The notes under the pieces: model-generated
Told to the model about the DNA's origin: nothing
Seen by the model: the letters and a program-made list of their open reading frames with translations, nothing else
Databases searched by the model: none
DNA from: Streptomyces sp. ERV7
GTDB lineage: Bacteria > Actinomycetota > Actinomycetes > Streptomycetales > Streptomycetaceae
Direction: 5' to 3'
Length of the DNA stretch: 64,000 nucleotides
Assembly (NCBI RefSeq): GCF_001653515.1
Contig: NZ_LYOY01000029.1
Span: 1,488,001 to 1,552,000, forward strand
Program-made: the position numbers and the translations under genes
In this document: positions 43,174 through 50,445 of the stretch, piece after piece
Layout of the letters: each line of letters starts with the position of its first letter
Numbering within the stretch: position 1 is the stretch's first letter

Positions 43174-43650
43174 ATGTTACGCAAGAGGCCACTGGCGCTC
43201 GCGGCGCTCGCCGCGGGCGGCCTGGCCACCGGTGCACTGGTACTGGCCCCGACGGCCGCGGCCGTCTCCCCGGGGTCGGCCACCGAGGTCTACGACTGCG
43301 GTTTCTACGGCGGCGGTGAGGCGACGCTGACGGCCACCCAGAACGGCACGGCCGCCACCATGACCCTCACCTCCTCCGAGATCACCACCCCGCTCGGGGT
43401 GGGCAAGGACACCATCACCACGACGCTGACCATGGCCAAGGCCGGGGGCGGCACCGTGGTCTTCAGCGGGAAACGCAACCCCGCGATGTCGGCGGGCAGC
43501 GGGGTCACGGTCGGCCCGCTCAGCGGGACCGTCTCGCCCGGGCTCTCCGCCAACGCCCACCCCGGCTCGGTCAAGATGCTGGTCTTCGGAGTCACGGTGA
43601 CCTGCAACTCCACGGCGGCCCAGGCGCCCGGGCCGTTCGTGTTCAGCTGA
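43174..43650 (+). CDS. Secreted small protein, unknown function
   Basis: The 158-aa protein has a clear signal peptide (LRKRPLALAALAAGG..., cleavage near AAAV at about 30). The mature part is Thr/Gly/Val-rich, with two Cys (in VYDCGF and VTVTCNS) that probably form a disulfide, and predicted beta strands. The general pattern, a Cys at the start and a VTC/CTV near the end, resembles the first module of the WxL-like protein encoded next, so a related beta-sandwich fold is possible. GGAAGGGG precedes the ATG. A terminator follows at 43686-43714. Confidence 0.75.
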   Translation: MLRKRPLALAALAAGGLATGALVLAPTAAAVSPGSATEVYDCGFYGGGEATLTATQNGTAATMTLTSSEITTPLGVGKDTITTTLTMAKAGGGTVVFSGKRNPAMSAGSGVTVGPLSGTVSPGLSANAHPGSVKMLVFGVTVTCNSTAAQAPGPFVFS

Positions 43651-43685
43651 CCCTCGGGAAGCAGTCGGCCCCCCACGCCCCACGG

Positions 43686-43714
43686 AACCGGCGCCGCAGC
43701 CCGCGGCGCCGGTT
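43686..43714. terminator. Terminator after the small secreted-protein gene
   Basis: AACCGGCGCCGC (43686-43697) pairs perfectly with GCGGCGCCGGTT (43703-43714) around a 5-nt loop, 35 bp after the stop, followed by TTCC. Confidence 0.8.
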
Positions 43715-43779
43715 TCCGCTGCCTCGACCGGACGGTGATCCACCGCTTCAATCACCGGTTGACCTGCGAGAACGCGGAT

Positions 43780-43810
43780 CTTGACAGTATCTGATGGCCC
43801 ATCAGTCAAG
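43780..43810. promoter_or_regulatory. Nested palindrome, probable operator/promoter of the WxL-like operon
   Basis: CTGATGG-C-CCATCAG (43791-43805) is a 15-bp palindrome, and CTTGAC (43780-43785) pairs with GTCAAG (43805-43810) around it. TTGACA at 43781-43786 could be a -35 element with the palindrome in the spacer. It lies about 100 bp before the start of the next gene. Confidence 0.45.
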
Positions 43811-43911
43811 GGATTTCGATTCCATTGACTTCTTTTCGCGCCCCCAGGTCAATGGCTCCCTGCCGGCGCAGCCGAGCCGCTGCTGCGCCACAACCGCAGA
43901 GGGGGGCAGTC

Positions 43912-45234
43912 ATGCCTTCAGCACGAAGACGGCGCCGCTGGGCCGCCGTACTGGGAGCCGCGGCGCTCATGGCCGGGACGGGGGCGCTCATCGCGCCCGC
44001 GCAGGCCCTGGCCGCGACGCCCGTCGACTTCGCCACACACTGCGTACCGCCGCCGATCGCGAACATCCCGCCGATCGACGGCACCACGTCCGCGCAGATC
44101 ACCGTCGACAAGGCGGCGCCCAAGGTCGGCGACACGGTCACCGTCACCTACACGGTCACCAAGCCCGCCGCCGGCAACCCGGTGGACCTGGCGCTGCCCG
44201 CCGACATCATGACCCCCACCGGAAAGGTCACCCTGGGCGGCGCCCAGAGCGGCGACGTCACGGTCGCCGGACCCAAGAAGAACGACCCGGTGCCGGGGAA
44301 GGGCGCGTTCCCGCCGTTCTCCATGACCGGTACGTTCACCGTCACCGCACCCGGCGCGATCACCCTGTCGCCCGGCGACTACAACATCCACACCAGCTAC
44401 CTCATGGAGCTGGACACCCCCTGCACGGTCACCAACCCGCCCGCGCCCGTCTCCGAGACGGTCACCGCGACCGGCGGCGGCCAGACCAACCAGCGGGCCG
44501 TCCAGCTGGGCACCGCCTCCGGCAAGCCCGGCGCCGGTGTCACGGTCACCGGGTCCAAGTTCACCGCGGGCGCGACCGTGACGGTCGTCGGCCGGGCCGG
44601 GGCCGCCGAGACCGCCGACAAGGCGACCGCGACGGCGGACGCGCAGGGCGCGTTCTCCACCACCCTCACGGTCAACGACAAGGCGACCAGCGGCATCGTC
44701 GCCTACGAGGGAGCGACCTGGAGCGACGAGAAGGGTGCGGGACCGGCGGCGTACAGCGTCGTCGACGACACCCCCACGCCGCCGAACAGCCAGAAGCTCA
44801 ACTCCTCGGTCAAGGCGGGCACGCTCTCCATGGCCCAGGCCGGCGACGCCGTCACCATGGACGCCGTCGACTTCGGCAAGGGCGGCTTCTCCCGCGGCTC
44901 GCTCCAGACGGTGACGGTCCAGGACTTCCGCGGCGGCCCCGCGGGCTGGTCCCTGACCGGCAAGGTCACCGACTTCACCGGCCCCGGCGGGGTCAGGATC
45001 GACGCCGCCAAGCTCGGCTGGACCCCGGTCTGCGCCACCAAGGCCGGTTCCCCGTCGACCTGCGCGGCGGGCTCGCCCGGCCCCGTGGGCAGCGCGGGCG
45101 CGACGCTGGCGACCACGCCCAACGCGGCGCTCACCGGCGGTGAGTTCACCGTCGACGCCCGGGTCTCGCTGAACGTTCCGGCGTTCTCCGCCCCCGGCGC
45201 CTACTCCGGTGTGCTGACGCTCACGCTGGCCTGA
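43912..45234 (+). CDS. Secreted WxL-like surface protein
   Basis: The 440-aa protein has an Arg-rich signal peptide (ARRRRRWAAVLGAAALMAG, cleavage near ALAA at about 34). An N-terminal beta-sandwich with two Cys (HCVPPP and PCTV), an Ig-like middle region (ASGKPGAGVTVTGSKFTAGATVTV) and a C-terminal domain follow. That domain contains VTVQDFRGGPAGWSLTGK and ends GAYSGVLTLTLA, the pattern of WxL domains, which bind peptidoglycan; the second WxL is degenerate. Such genes in Streptomyces are sometimes mislabelled beta-xylosidase. Strong GAGGGGGG precedes the ATG. It is 59 bp upstream of the DUF916 gene. Confidence 0.75.
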   Translation: MPSARRRRRWAAVLGAAALMAGTGALIAPAQALAATPVDFATHCVPPPIANIPPIDGTTSAQITVDKAAPKVGDTVTVTYTVTKPAAGNPVDLALPADIMTPTGKVTLGGAQSGDVTVAGPKKNDPVPGKGAFPPFSMTGTFTVTAPGAITLSPGDYNIHTSYLMELDTPCTVTNPPAPVSETVTATGGGQTNQRAVQLGTASGKPGAGVTVTGSKFTAGATVTVVGRAGAAETADKATATADAQGAFSTTLTVNDKATSGIVAYEGATWSDEKGAGPAAYSVVDDTPTPPNSQKLNSSVKAGTLSMAQAGDAVTMDAVDFGKGGFSRGSLQTVTVQDFRGGPAGWSLTGKVTDFTGPGGVRIDAAKLGWTPVCATKAGSPSTCAAGSPGPVGSAGATLATTPNAALTGGEFTVDARVSLNVPAFSAPGAYSGVLTLTLA

Positions 45235-45293
45235 TCCACCCGTGGGCCGGGCGCGCACCCGGCCGGCCCACCCGTCCCCGGGGGTAGTGCACC

Positions 45294-46277
45294 GTGCGCA
45301 AGCTGTCCGTCCCGCTCCTGATCGCCGCAGTCCTGACCGCCGCCGTCCCGATGGCGCCGGGCACGCCCGCGCGCGCCGCCGACAACGGCAACTGGGCTGT
45401 CTTCCCCTCCGCCACAGGCGCGGACCGGCGCCCGTACTTCTACCTCTCCGCCGGACCCGGCGCCACCCTCACCGACAAGGTCACCGTCACCAACAAGACG
45501 GCCGCGCCGATGGCCTTCCGGCTGTACGGGGCCGACGCGTACAACACCGAACGCGACGGCGGGTTCGCCGTGCGCACCCAGCGCGAGCCGCAGCACGGCG
45601 TGGGCGCCTGGACCAGGCCCGGCCGGACGGCGGTCACCGTCCCCGCGCACGCCTCGGTCACCGTGCCGTTCACCGTCACCGTCCCGGCCGACGCGGAGCC
45701 CGGCGACCACCCCGGGGCGCTGGTCGCCCTGGACGAGAAGGTCGCGGCCGGGCAGGGGCAGCTGGCCATCGGGGTGCGGCAGGCCGTCGGCGCGCGGGTC
45801 TATCTGCGGGTCACCGGGCCCACCGTGCCCGCGCTCGCCGTCGAGGACGTCTCGCTCGCCCAGCACCGGCCGCTGGTGCCGGGCACCGGGAAGAGCCGGA
45901 CCACGATCTCGTACACCCTCCACAACCGGGGCAACGTCACGCTCGACCCGAAGGTGGAGCTGAAGGCCACGGGCCTGTTCGGCCGTACGCTGCTGAGCCG
46001 CGCGCTCACCAAGGTCCCGGCCGAGCTGCTGCCCGGCCAGAAGGTCCGCCTCACCGAGCCGTGGGCGGGCTCGCCGCAGCTGGACCGGGGCGACGTACGT
46101 CTCACCGCGAGCGCCAAGGGCGTCACCGGGTCGGGCGGCGCGTCCTTCCTCGCCCTGCCCTGGCTCGGCCTCGCGGCGCTGGTCGCGGCCGTGGGCGGCG
46201 GGGCGCTGGTGGTTAAGGGATTAATCGCGAAGGGTGCGGCGCGGACGAGCCACTCTTCACTCCAGGAGTCACCGTGA
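45294..46277 (+). CDS. DUF916 (WxL-associated) membrane-anchored surface protein
   Basis: The 327-aa protein has a signal peptide (1-28), a beta-rich region with NWAVFPSATGADRRPYFYLSAGPGATLTDKVTVTNKT-like opening typical of DUF916, a second Ig-like part (TISYTLHNRGNVTLDPKVEL), and a C-terminal membrane helix (about 285-310) with a basic tail. In Firmicutes DUF916 proteins are encoded with WxL proteins and form cell-surface complexes with them; the same pairing here supports a joint role. The GTG at 45294 follows a G-rich site. Its stop overlaps the amidohydrolase GTG by 4 bp. Confidence 0.8.
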   Translation: MRKLSVPLLIAAVLTAAVPMAPGTPARAADNGNWAVFPSATGADRRPYFYLSAGPGATLTDKVTVTNKTAAPMAFRLYGADAYNTERDGGFAVRTQREPQHGVGAWTRPGRTAVTVPAHASVTVPFTVTVPADAEPGDHPGALVALDEKVAAGQGQLAIGVRQAVGARVYLRVTGPTVPALAVEDVSLAQHRPLVPGTGKSRTTISYTLHNRGNVTLDPKVELKATGLFGRTLLSRALTKVPAELLPGQKVRLTEPWAGSPQLDRGDVRLTASAKGVTGSGGASFLALPWLGLAALVAAVGGGALVVKGLIAKGAARTSHSSLQESP

Positions 46278-48127
46278 ACCCCAGCTCCGCACCCTCCCGC
46301 CGCCGGCTCCTCGCGACCGGCCTGGGCGCGGCCGCCGCCGTGTCGCTCGCGGCGCCCGGCACCGCGTCCGCCGCTTCCTCCAAGCGCCGCTCGGCCGCCC
46401 TTGTGGTGCACCGGGCACGGGTCCTCACCGGCGAGGCGCACGCACCGGTCGAGGAGGCCGTCGCGGTCGGACGGGACGGGAAAGTGCTCGCGACCGGGAG
46501 CAGTGCCTCGCTCCGGCGGTTCGTCGGGCGGGACACCGAGGTGGTGGACGCGCGCGGGGCGACGGTCATGAGCGGCATCCACGACGGGCACGCCCATCCG
46601 CTCGGCGCGGGAGAGCGCTCCCTCCACCCGACGCTGGAGGGGGCGTCTGTGACGGTTCCTCAACTCCAGGACAGGCTGAAGGAGTTCCTCTCCGCCGACC
46701 AGGCGCACGAGCCCGACGGCTGGCTCGTGGTCGAGGACTGGAACCCGGTCGGGCTGCTCCCCGCCGGGACCGTCCCGCACCACCGGATGCTCGACGCGCT
46801 GCCGACCCGCCGCCCCGTCGCGCTCATCGGCAACGACGGGCACAACGCCTGGGCCAACCAGCGGGCGCTCGACCTCGCCGGGATCACCGCCGCGACCCCC
46901 GACCCCTCGGGCGGCCAGATCGTGCGCGACCCGGACGGGACGCCGGGCGGCCTCCTGAAGGACACCGCGCAGGACCTCCTGACCCGGGTCATCCCGCCGC
47001 CCACGCGGGCGCAGCTGCTTGACGCCTGCGCCAAGGCGCTCGCGCGGGCGGCGGCGTCGGGCATCACCACGTTCATGGACGCGTCGGTGGGCGCGCACGA
47101 GCTCGACACGTACGCCGCGCTCGCCGCCGCCGGGCGGCTGCCCCAGCGGATCGTGCCCGCGCTCCTGATCGGCCCGGACCTGGCCAGGGATCCGGCCGGG
47201 GCGCTGCGTCACGTACGGGACCTGCGGGCGCGGTACGGGCAGGTGCCCGGGCTGCGGTTCGGCACGGCCAAGGTGTTCCTGGACGGGGTGATCGAGTACC
47301 CCTCGCAGACGGCGGCGCTGCTCGCCCCCTACCTCGACGCGGAGGGGAGGCCGACGGACCACCGGGGCGACCTGTATGTCTCCGCCGCCGACTACGGCCG
47401 CCTCGCCACGGCCTTCGACCGGGCGGACTGGCAGCTGCACGCGCACGCGATCGGGGACCGGGCGGTACGGACGGCGCTCGACGGGTACGAGGTGGCGGTG
47501 CGGGCGAACGGGCGGCGGGGCAACCGGCACACCGTCGCCCACCTCCAGCTCGTCCACCCCTCCGACTACGGTCGCTTCGCGCCCCTCGGGGTGGTGGCGT
47601 GCATGCAGCTCCAGTGGGCGATGCGGGACATCTGGACGATGGAGGCGCTGCTGCCGTACATCGGGGCGGCGCGGCACCGGCTGCTGTACCCCGCGCGGAG
47701 CCTGGAGCGCCACGGGGCGGCGCTCGCGGGCGGCTCCGACTGGCCGGTGGACCCGCTCCAGACCTGGAACCAGATCCGTACGGCGGTCGACCGGGAGGGG
47801 TCGGAGGCGGGCGAGGGTGCGCTGTATCCAGAGCTGGAGGGGCTTTCGCGGGCGTCCTCACTGCGTATGCACACGGCCGGGACGGCGCACCAGTTGCGGA
47901 TGGAGCACGTGAGCGGGCGTGTGCGGGCGGGGCTGGCGGCGGATCTGGTGGTCCTGGACCGTGACGTCACCCGGGTCCCGGTCCCGGAGGTGTCGGGCAC
48001 GGAGGTCCGCCTCACCCTGGTGAACGGCAAGCCCGTCCACGAGGGCGCGCCCCCCGCGGCCGCCCGGCCGCTCCTGTCCCGCCCGGCGTCCCTCACGGGG
48101 GTCCACGGGGGGTGTGGCTGCGGCTGA
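46274..48127 (+). CDS. Tat-exported amidohydrolase (YtcJ-like)
   Basis: This 617-aa protein begins with a twin-arginine signal (SRRRLLATGLGAAAAVSLAAP). The amidohydrolase fold follows: metal ligands in HDGHAHPL (about 98-105), the KVFLDGVIE segment, HAHAIGDRAV and HTVAHLQLVHP, and a GGSDWPVDP metal site near the end. The C-terminus is Cys/Gly-rich (GGCGCG). The substrate class is N-substituted or cyclic amides; no closer call is possible. AGGAG at 46264-46268 serves the GTG, which overlaps the DUF916 stop, so the three genes 43912-48127 form one operon exporting proteins. Confidence 0.83.
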   Translation: MNPSSAPSRRRLLATGLGAAAAVSLAAPGTASAASSKRRSAALVVHRARVLTGEAHAPVEEAVAVGRDGKVLATGSSASLRRFVGRDTEVVDARGATVMSGIHDGHAHPLGAGERSLHPTLEGASVTVPQLQDRLKEFLSADQAHEPDGWLVVEDWNPVGLLPAGTVPHHRMLDALPTRRPVALIGNDGHNAWANQRALDLAGITAATPDPSGGQIVRDPDGTPGGLLKDTAQDLLTRVIPPPTRAQLLDACAKALARAAASGITTFMDASVGAHELDTYAALAAAGRLPQRIVPALLIGPDLARDPAGALRHVRDLRARYGQVPGLRFGTAKVFLDGVIEYPSQTAALLAPYLDAEGRPTDHRGDLYVSAADYGRLATAFDRADWQLHAHAIGDRAVRTALDGYEVAVRANGRRGNRHTVAHLQLVHPSDYGRFAPLGVVACMQLQWAMRDIWTMEALLPYIGAARHRLLYPARSLERHGAALAGGSDWPVDPLQTWNQIRTAVDREGSEAGEGALYPELEGLSRASSLRMHTAGTAHQLRMEHVSGRVRAGLAADLVVLDRDVTRVPVPEVSGTEVRLTLVNGKPVHEGAPPAAARPLLSRPASLTGVHGGCGCG

Positions 48128-48173
48128 ATCCGCGGGGCCGGTGGGGCCACGCGCTCCTAGGCGGTTCGTCACC

Positions 48174-48309
48174 CGCGGCCCGGTGGGGGCCGGCCGCGCA
48201 GTTCCCCGCGCCCCTTGGGTACTCCGCCGCAGCCGGAAAGCTTGGCTCAGCCACAGGCTGCCTTCAGGGGCGCGGGGAACTGCGCGAGCAACCCTCCACC
48301 GGCCCGCGG
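48174..48309. repeat. Composite palindromic repeat element, copy 2 (inverted relative to 42592-42779)
   Basis: Inverted core at 48195-48215 and direct core at 48266-48288 form a hairpin around about 50 bp. The reverse complement of the internal part shares TGTGGCTGAGC, CCGGCTGCGGCGGA and TACCCAAGGGGCGCGG with copy 1. It lies in the gap between the amidohydrolase gene and the convergent membrane-protein gene and may also terminate both. Confidence 0.75.
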
Positions 48310-48349
48310 GGAAACACGGTCCGGGGCGAACCGTGTCCCGGGGCCGGGG

Positions 48350-50302
48350 TCAGTGGTCGGGGCGGAGCTCCGTGGGGCAGGCCGTGCCGCGGCGAAGGCT
48401 GTACGGGGACGCCAGCCGATACGTACCGGCCCGCGGAGCGAGCAGCTCCGTCCACTCGTCCCCCGCCGCGTCCTCCGCCGCCTTCCACAGGCACCCGTTC
48501 GGATTCGTGAAGGACTTCGGCACACCGTGCCCCCGCCGCTTGGACTCGGAGGTCTCCTGCGGCGGCTCCACGCCCTTCCCCTTCTCGTCGACCAGCTTCA
48601 GCCACGGCGAGTACGGGATACGGACCAGGACCCGGCCGGGCGCGCTCACCTTCAGCGTCCACTCGCCCTCCCCCGCGTGCTCCACCGTCGCGGGCGGATC
48701 GGCGAGGGGGACCGGGTTGTCGACCGCGAACAGCCGCCAGTCGGGGTTGCGCCACAGCTCCTTCAGATAGGGCTGGCCCTTCTGGATGAGCTTGGCCTCC
48801 TGCTCGGCGCCGTTGGAGTCCGGCGGGCCCATCGGCAGCACCACGTAGTGGACGGCCCAGCGGTCCAGCCAGCCCCGGTAGCTCGCCGAGTCCAGCGTGT
48901 CGTCGTAGAAGAGCGGGTTGCGCTCCATGTCCGCCTGGCGGTTCCAGCCCCGGGCGAGGTTGACGTACGGCGCCACCGCCGAGGCCTCCCGGTGGCTGGA
49001 GGCGGGCACGACCTCGACGCGCCCGCGCTCGGCGCCGACCTGCTGGAGCTGGTCCACCAGCGGCGCGAGCGCACGCGCCCAGGACGCGGCGGGGGCGGTG
49101 CTGACGATGTCGTCGACGGCCTTGACGCCGATCCAGACGTTCATCCCCACGAAGGCGACGACCAGCACATACCACTTGCGCGAGCGCGGCACCGCGTACG
49201 GCAGCGCGGCCAGCATCACCGCGCCGGCGAAGAGCATCGCGAGCCGGGTCACATTGGACCCGATCTGCGAGTCGATGATCCAGGTGAGCAGCACGCCCAC
49301 CCCGTACACCGCGGCGCCCGTGCGGACCGTCTTCCACTCCTGGGGCACCAGGAAGAGGATGATCACCGCGAAGAGGAACGGCAGCGAGACCGAGGCGATC
49401 GACATCGGCTGGGTGCCGGAGAACGGGAACAGCAGCGCGGACAGCGCCACGACCGCGACCGGCGGCAGACCGAGGGCGTACGCGCCCGGGCGGCGCCGGT
49501 TCAGGAACAGCGCGGCGGCGATCACCCCGAGGAAGAGGCCCGCGACCGGGCTGCTCGCCGTGGCGAGGCCGGCCAGCGGCGCGGCGACCACACCCTTGGC
49601 CCACCGCTCGGTGCGCCAGCGGTGCGGCCAGCAGAAGACCGCCGCGACCGCGCCGAGCGCGAACATCGTGCCGAGCCCGAAGGTCACCCGGCCCGACGTG
49701 GCGTTGCACAGGAAGGCGAAGAGGGCCGCGAACGCGCACGGCAGCGGATTGCGGACGGCCTTCACCCGCACCAGGATCAGCGTGATCAGCCCGGCCGACA
49801 CGGTCCCGGCGATCATCATCGTCGTACGGACGCCGAGGATCGACATCAGATACGGCGAGACGACGCTGTACGAGACGGGGTGCATACCGCCGTACCACGC
49901 CAGGTTGTACGCGGAGGCGGGGTGGCGGCCGACGAACTCGGCCCAGGCGTCCTGCGCGGCGAGGTCGCCGCCGCTGTTGGCGAAGAAGATGAACCAGAGG
50001 ATGTGCCCGACGGCGCCGGCGGCCGTGAGGGCGACCACGGGGTGGCGGACGGTGAGGTCCCGCACCCGGGACAGCACGTTCCGGATCCGGCCCGGGGCCT
50101 TGTCCTCGTCCGGCGCCCCGGCCGTGACCGTGTCCGTGTCCGGCGCGTCGGCCGGGCTCACGTCCGGGACCGGGGCCTCTTCGACCGGCCCGGTCAGGTT
50201 CTGGTCCCGCACCGGGTCCCTGCTCTCGTCCTGTATTCGTCCGCCCGGCCGAGAAGGACTGCTGCCGTCGGCGCGGGTGGGCGTCGGCTCAGCGGTGGTC
50301 AC
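48350..50302 (-). CDS. Large polytopic membrane protein, possible GT-C-type glycosyltransferase
   Basis: The 650-aa protein has a disordered Pro/Asp-rich N-terminus (1-75), about 11-12 membrane helices (about 85-430) and a soluble C-terminal domain (about 440-650). The early loop GGDLAAQDAWAEF holds acidic residues as in GT-C enzymes, followed by HPASAYNLAWYGGMHPVSYSV. The C-terminal extracytoplasmic part (NLARGWNRQADMERNPLFYDD, YVVLPMGPPDS) recalls arabinosyl/mannosyl-transferase-like actinobacterial proteins. No donor or acceptor can be named. It lies 143 bp downstream of the carboxypeptidase gene in the same direction but after a terminator. Confidence 0.65.
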   Translation of the reverse strand: MTTAEPTPTRADGSSPSRPGGRIQDESRDPVRDQNLTGPVEEAPVPDVSPADAPDTDTVTAGAPDEDKAPGRIRNVLSRVRDLTVRHPVVALTAAGAVGHILWFIFFANSGGDLAAQDAWAEFVGRHPASAYNLAWYGGMHPVSYSVVSPYLMSILGVRTTMMIAGTVSAGLITLILVRVKAVRNPLPCAFAALFAFLCNATSGRVTFGLGTMFALGAVAAVFCWPHRWRTERWAKGVVAAPLAGLATASSPVAGLFLGVIAAALFLNRRRPGAYALGLPPVAVVALSALLFPFSGTQPMSIASVSLPFLFAVIILFLVPQEWKTVRTGAAVYGVGVLLTWIIDSQIGSNVTRLAMLFAGAVMLAALPYAVPRSRKWYVLVVAFVGMNVWIGVKAVDDIVSTAPAASWARALAPLVDQLQQVGAERGRVEVVPASSHREASAVAPYVNLARGWNRQADMERNPLFYDDTLDSASYRGWLDRWAVHYVVLPMGPPDSNGAEQEAKLIQKGQPYLKELWRNPDWRLFAVDNPVPLADPPATVEHAGEGEWTLKVSAPGRVLVRIPYSPWLKLVDEKGKGVEPPQETSESKRRGHGVPKSFTNPNGCLWKAAEDAAGDEWTELLAPRAGTYRLASPYSLRRGTACPTELRPDH

Positions 50303-50397
50303 TGCGGCTCTCCCGCCTCACACATTCTCAGGACGTCTCTCGCCCCATCGTTCATAGGGACGCCGCCCCGCGTCCTCCAGTTGACCGAAGCTAGCAC

Positions 50398-50427
50398 GAG
50401 GGCGCCACCGGAGACCGGGGCGCCCTC
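50398..50427 (-). terminator. Terminator after the carboxypeptidase gene
   Basis: GAGGGCGCC (50398-50406) pairs with GGCGCCCTC (50419-50427) around 12 nt, about 20 bp past the stop codon of the minus-strand gene. Confidence 0.75.
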
Positions 50428-50445
50428 GTCGGCATCGGCCCGCGA

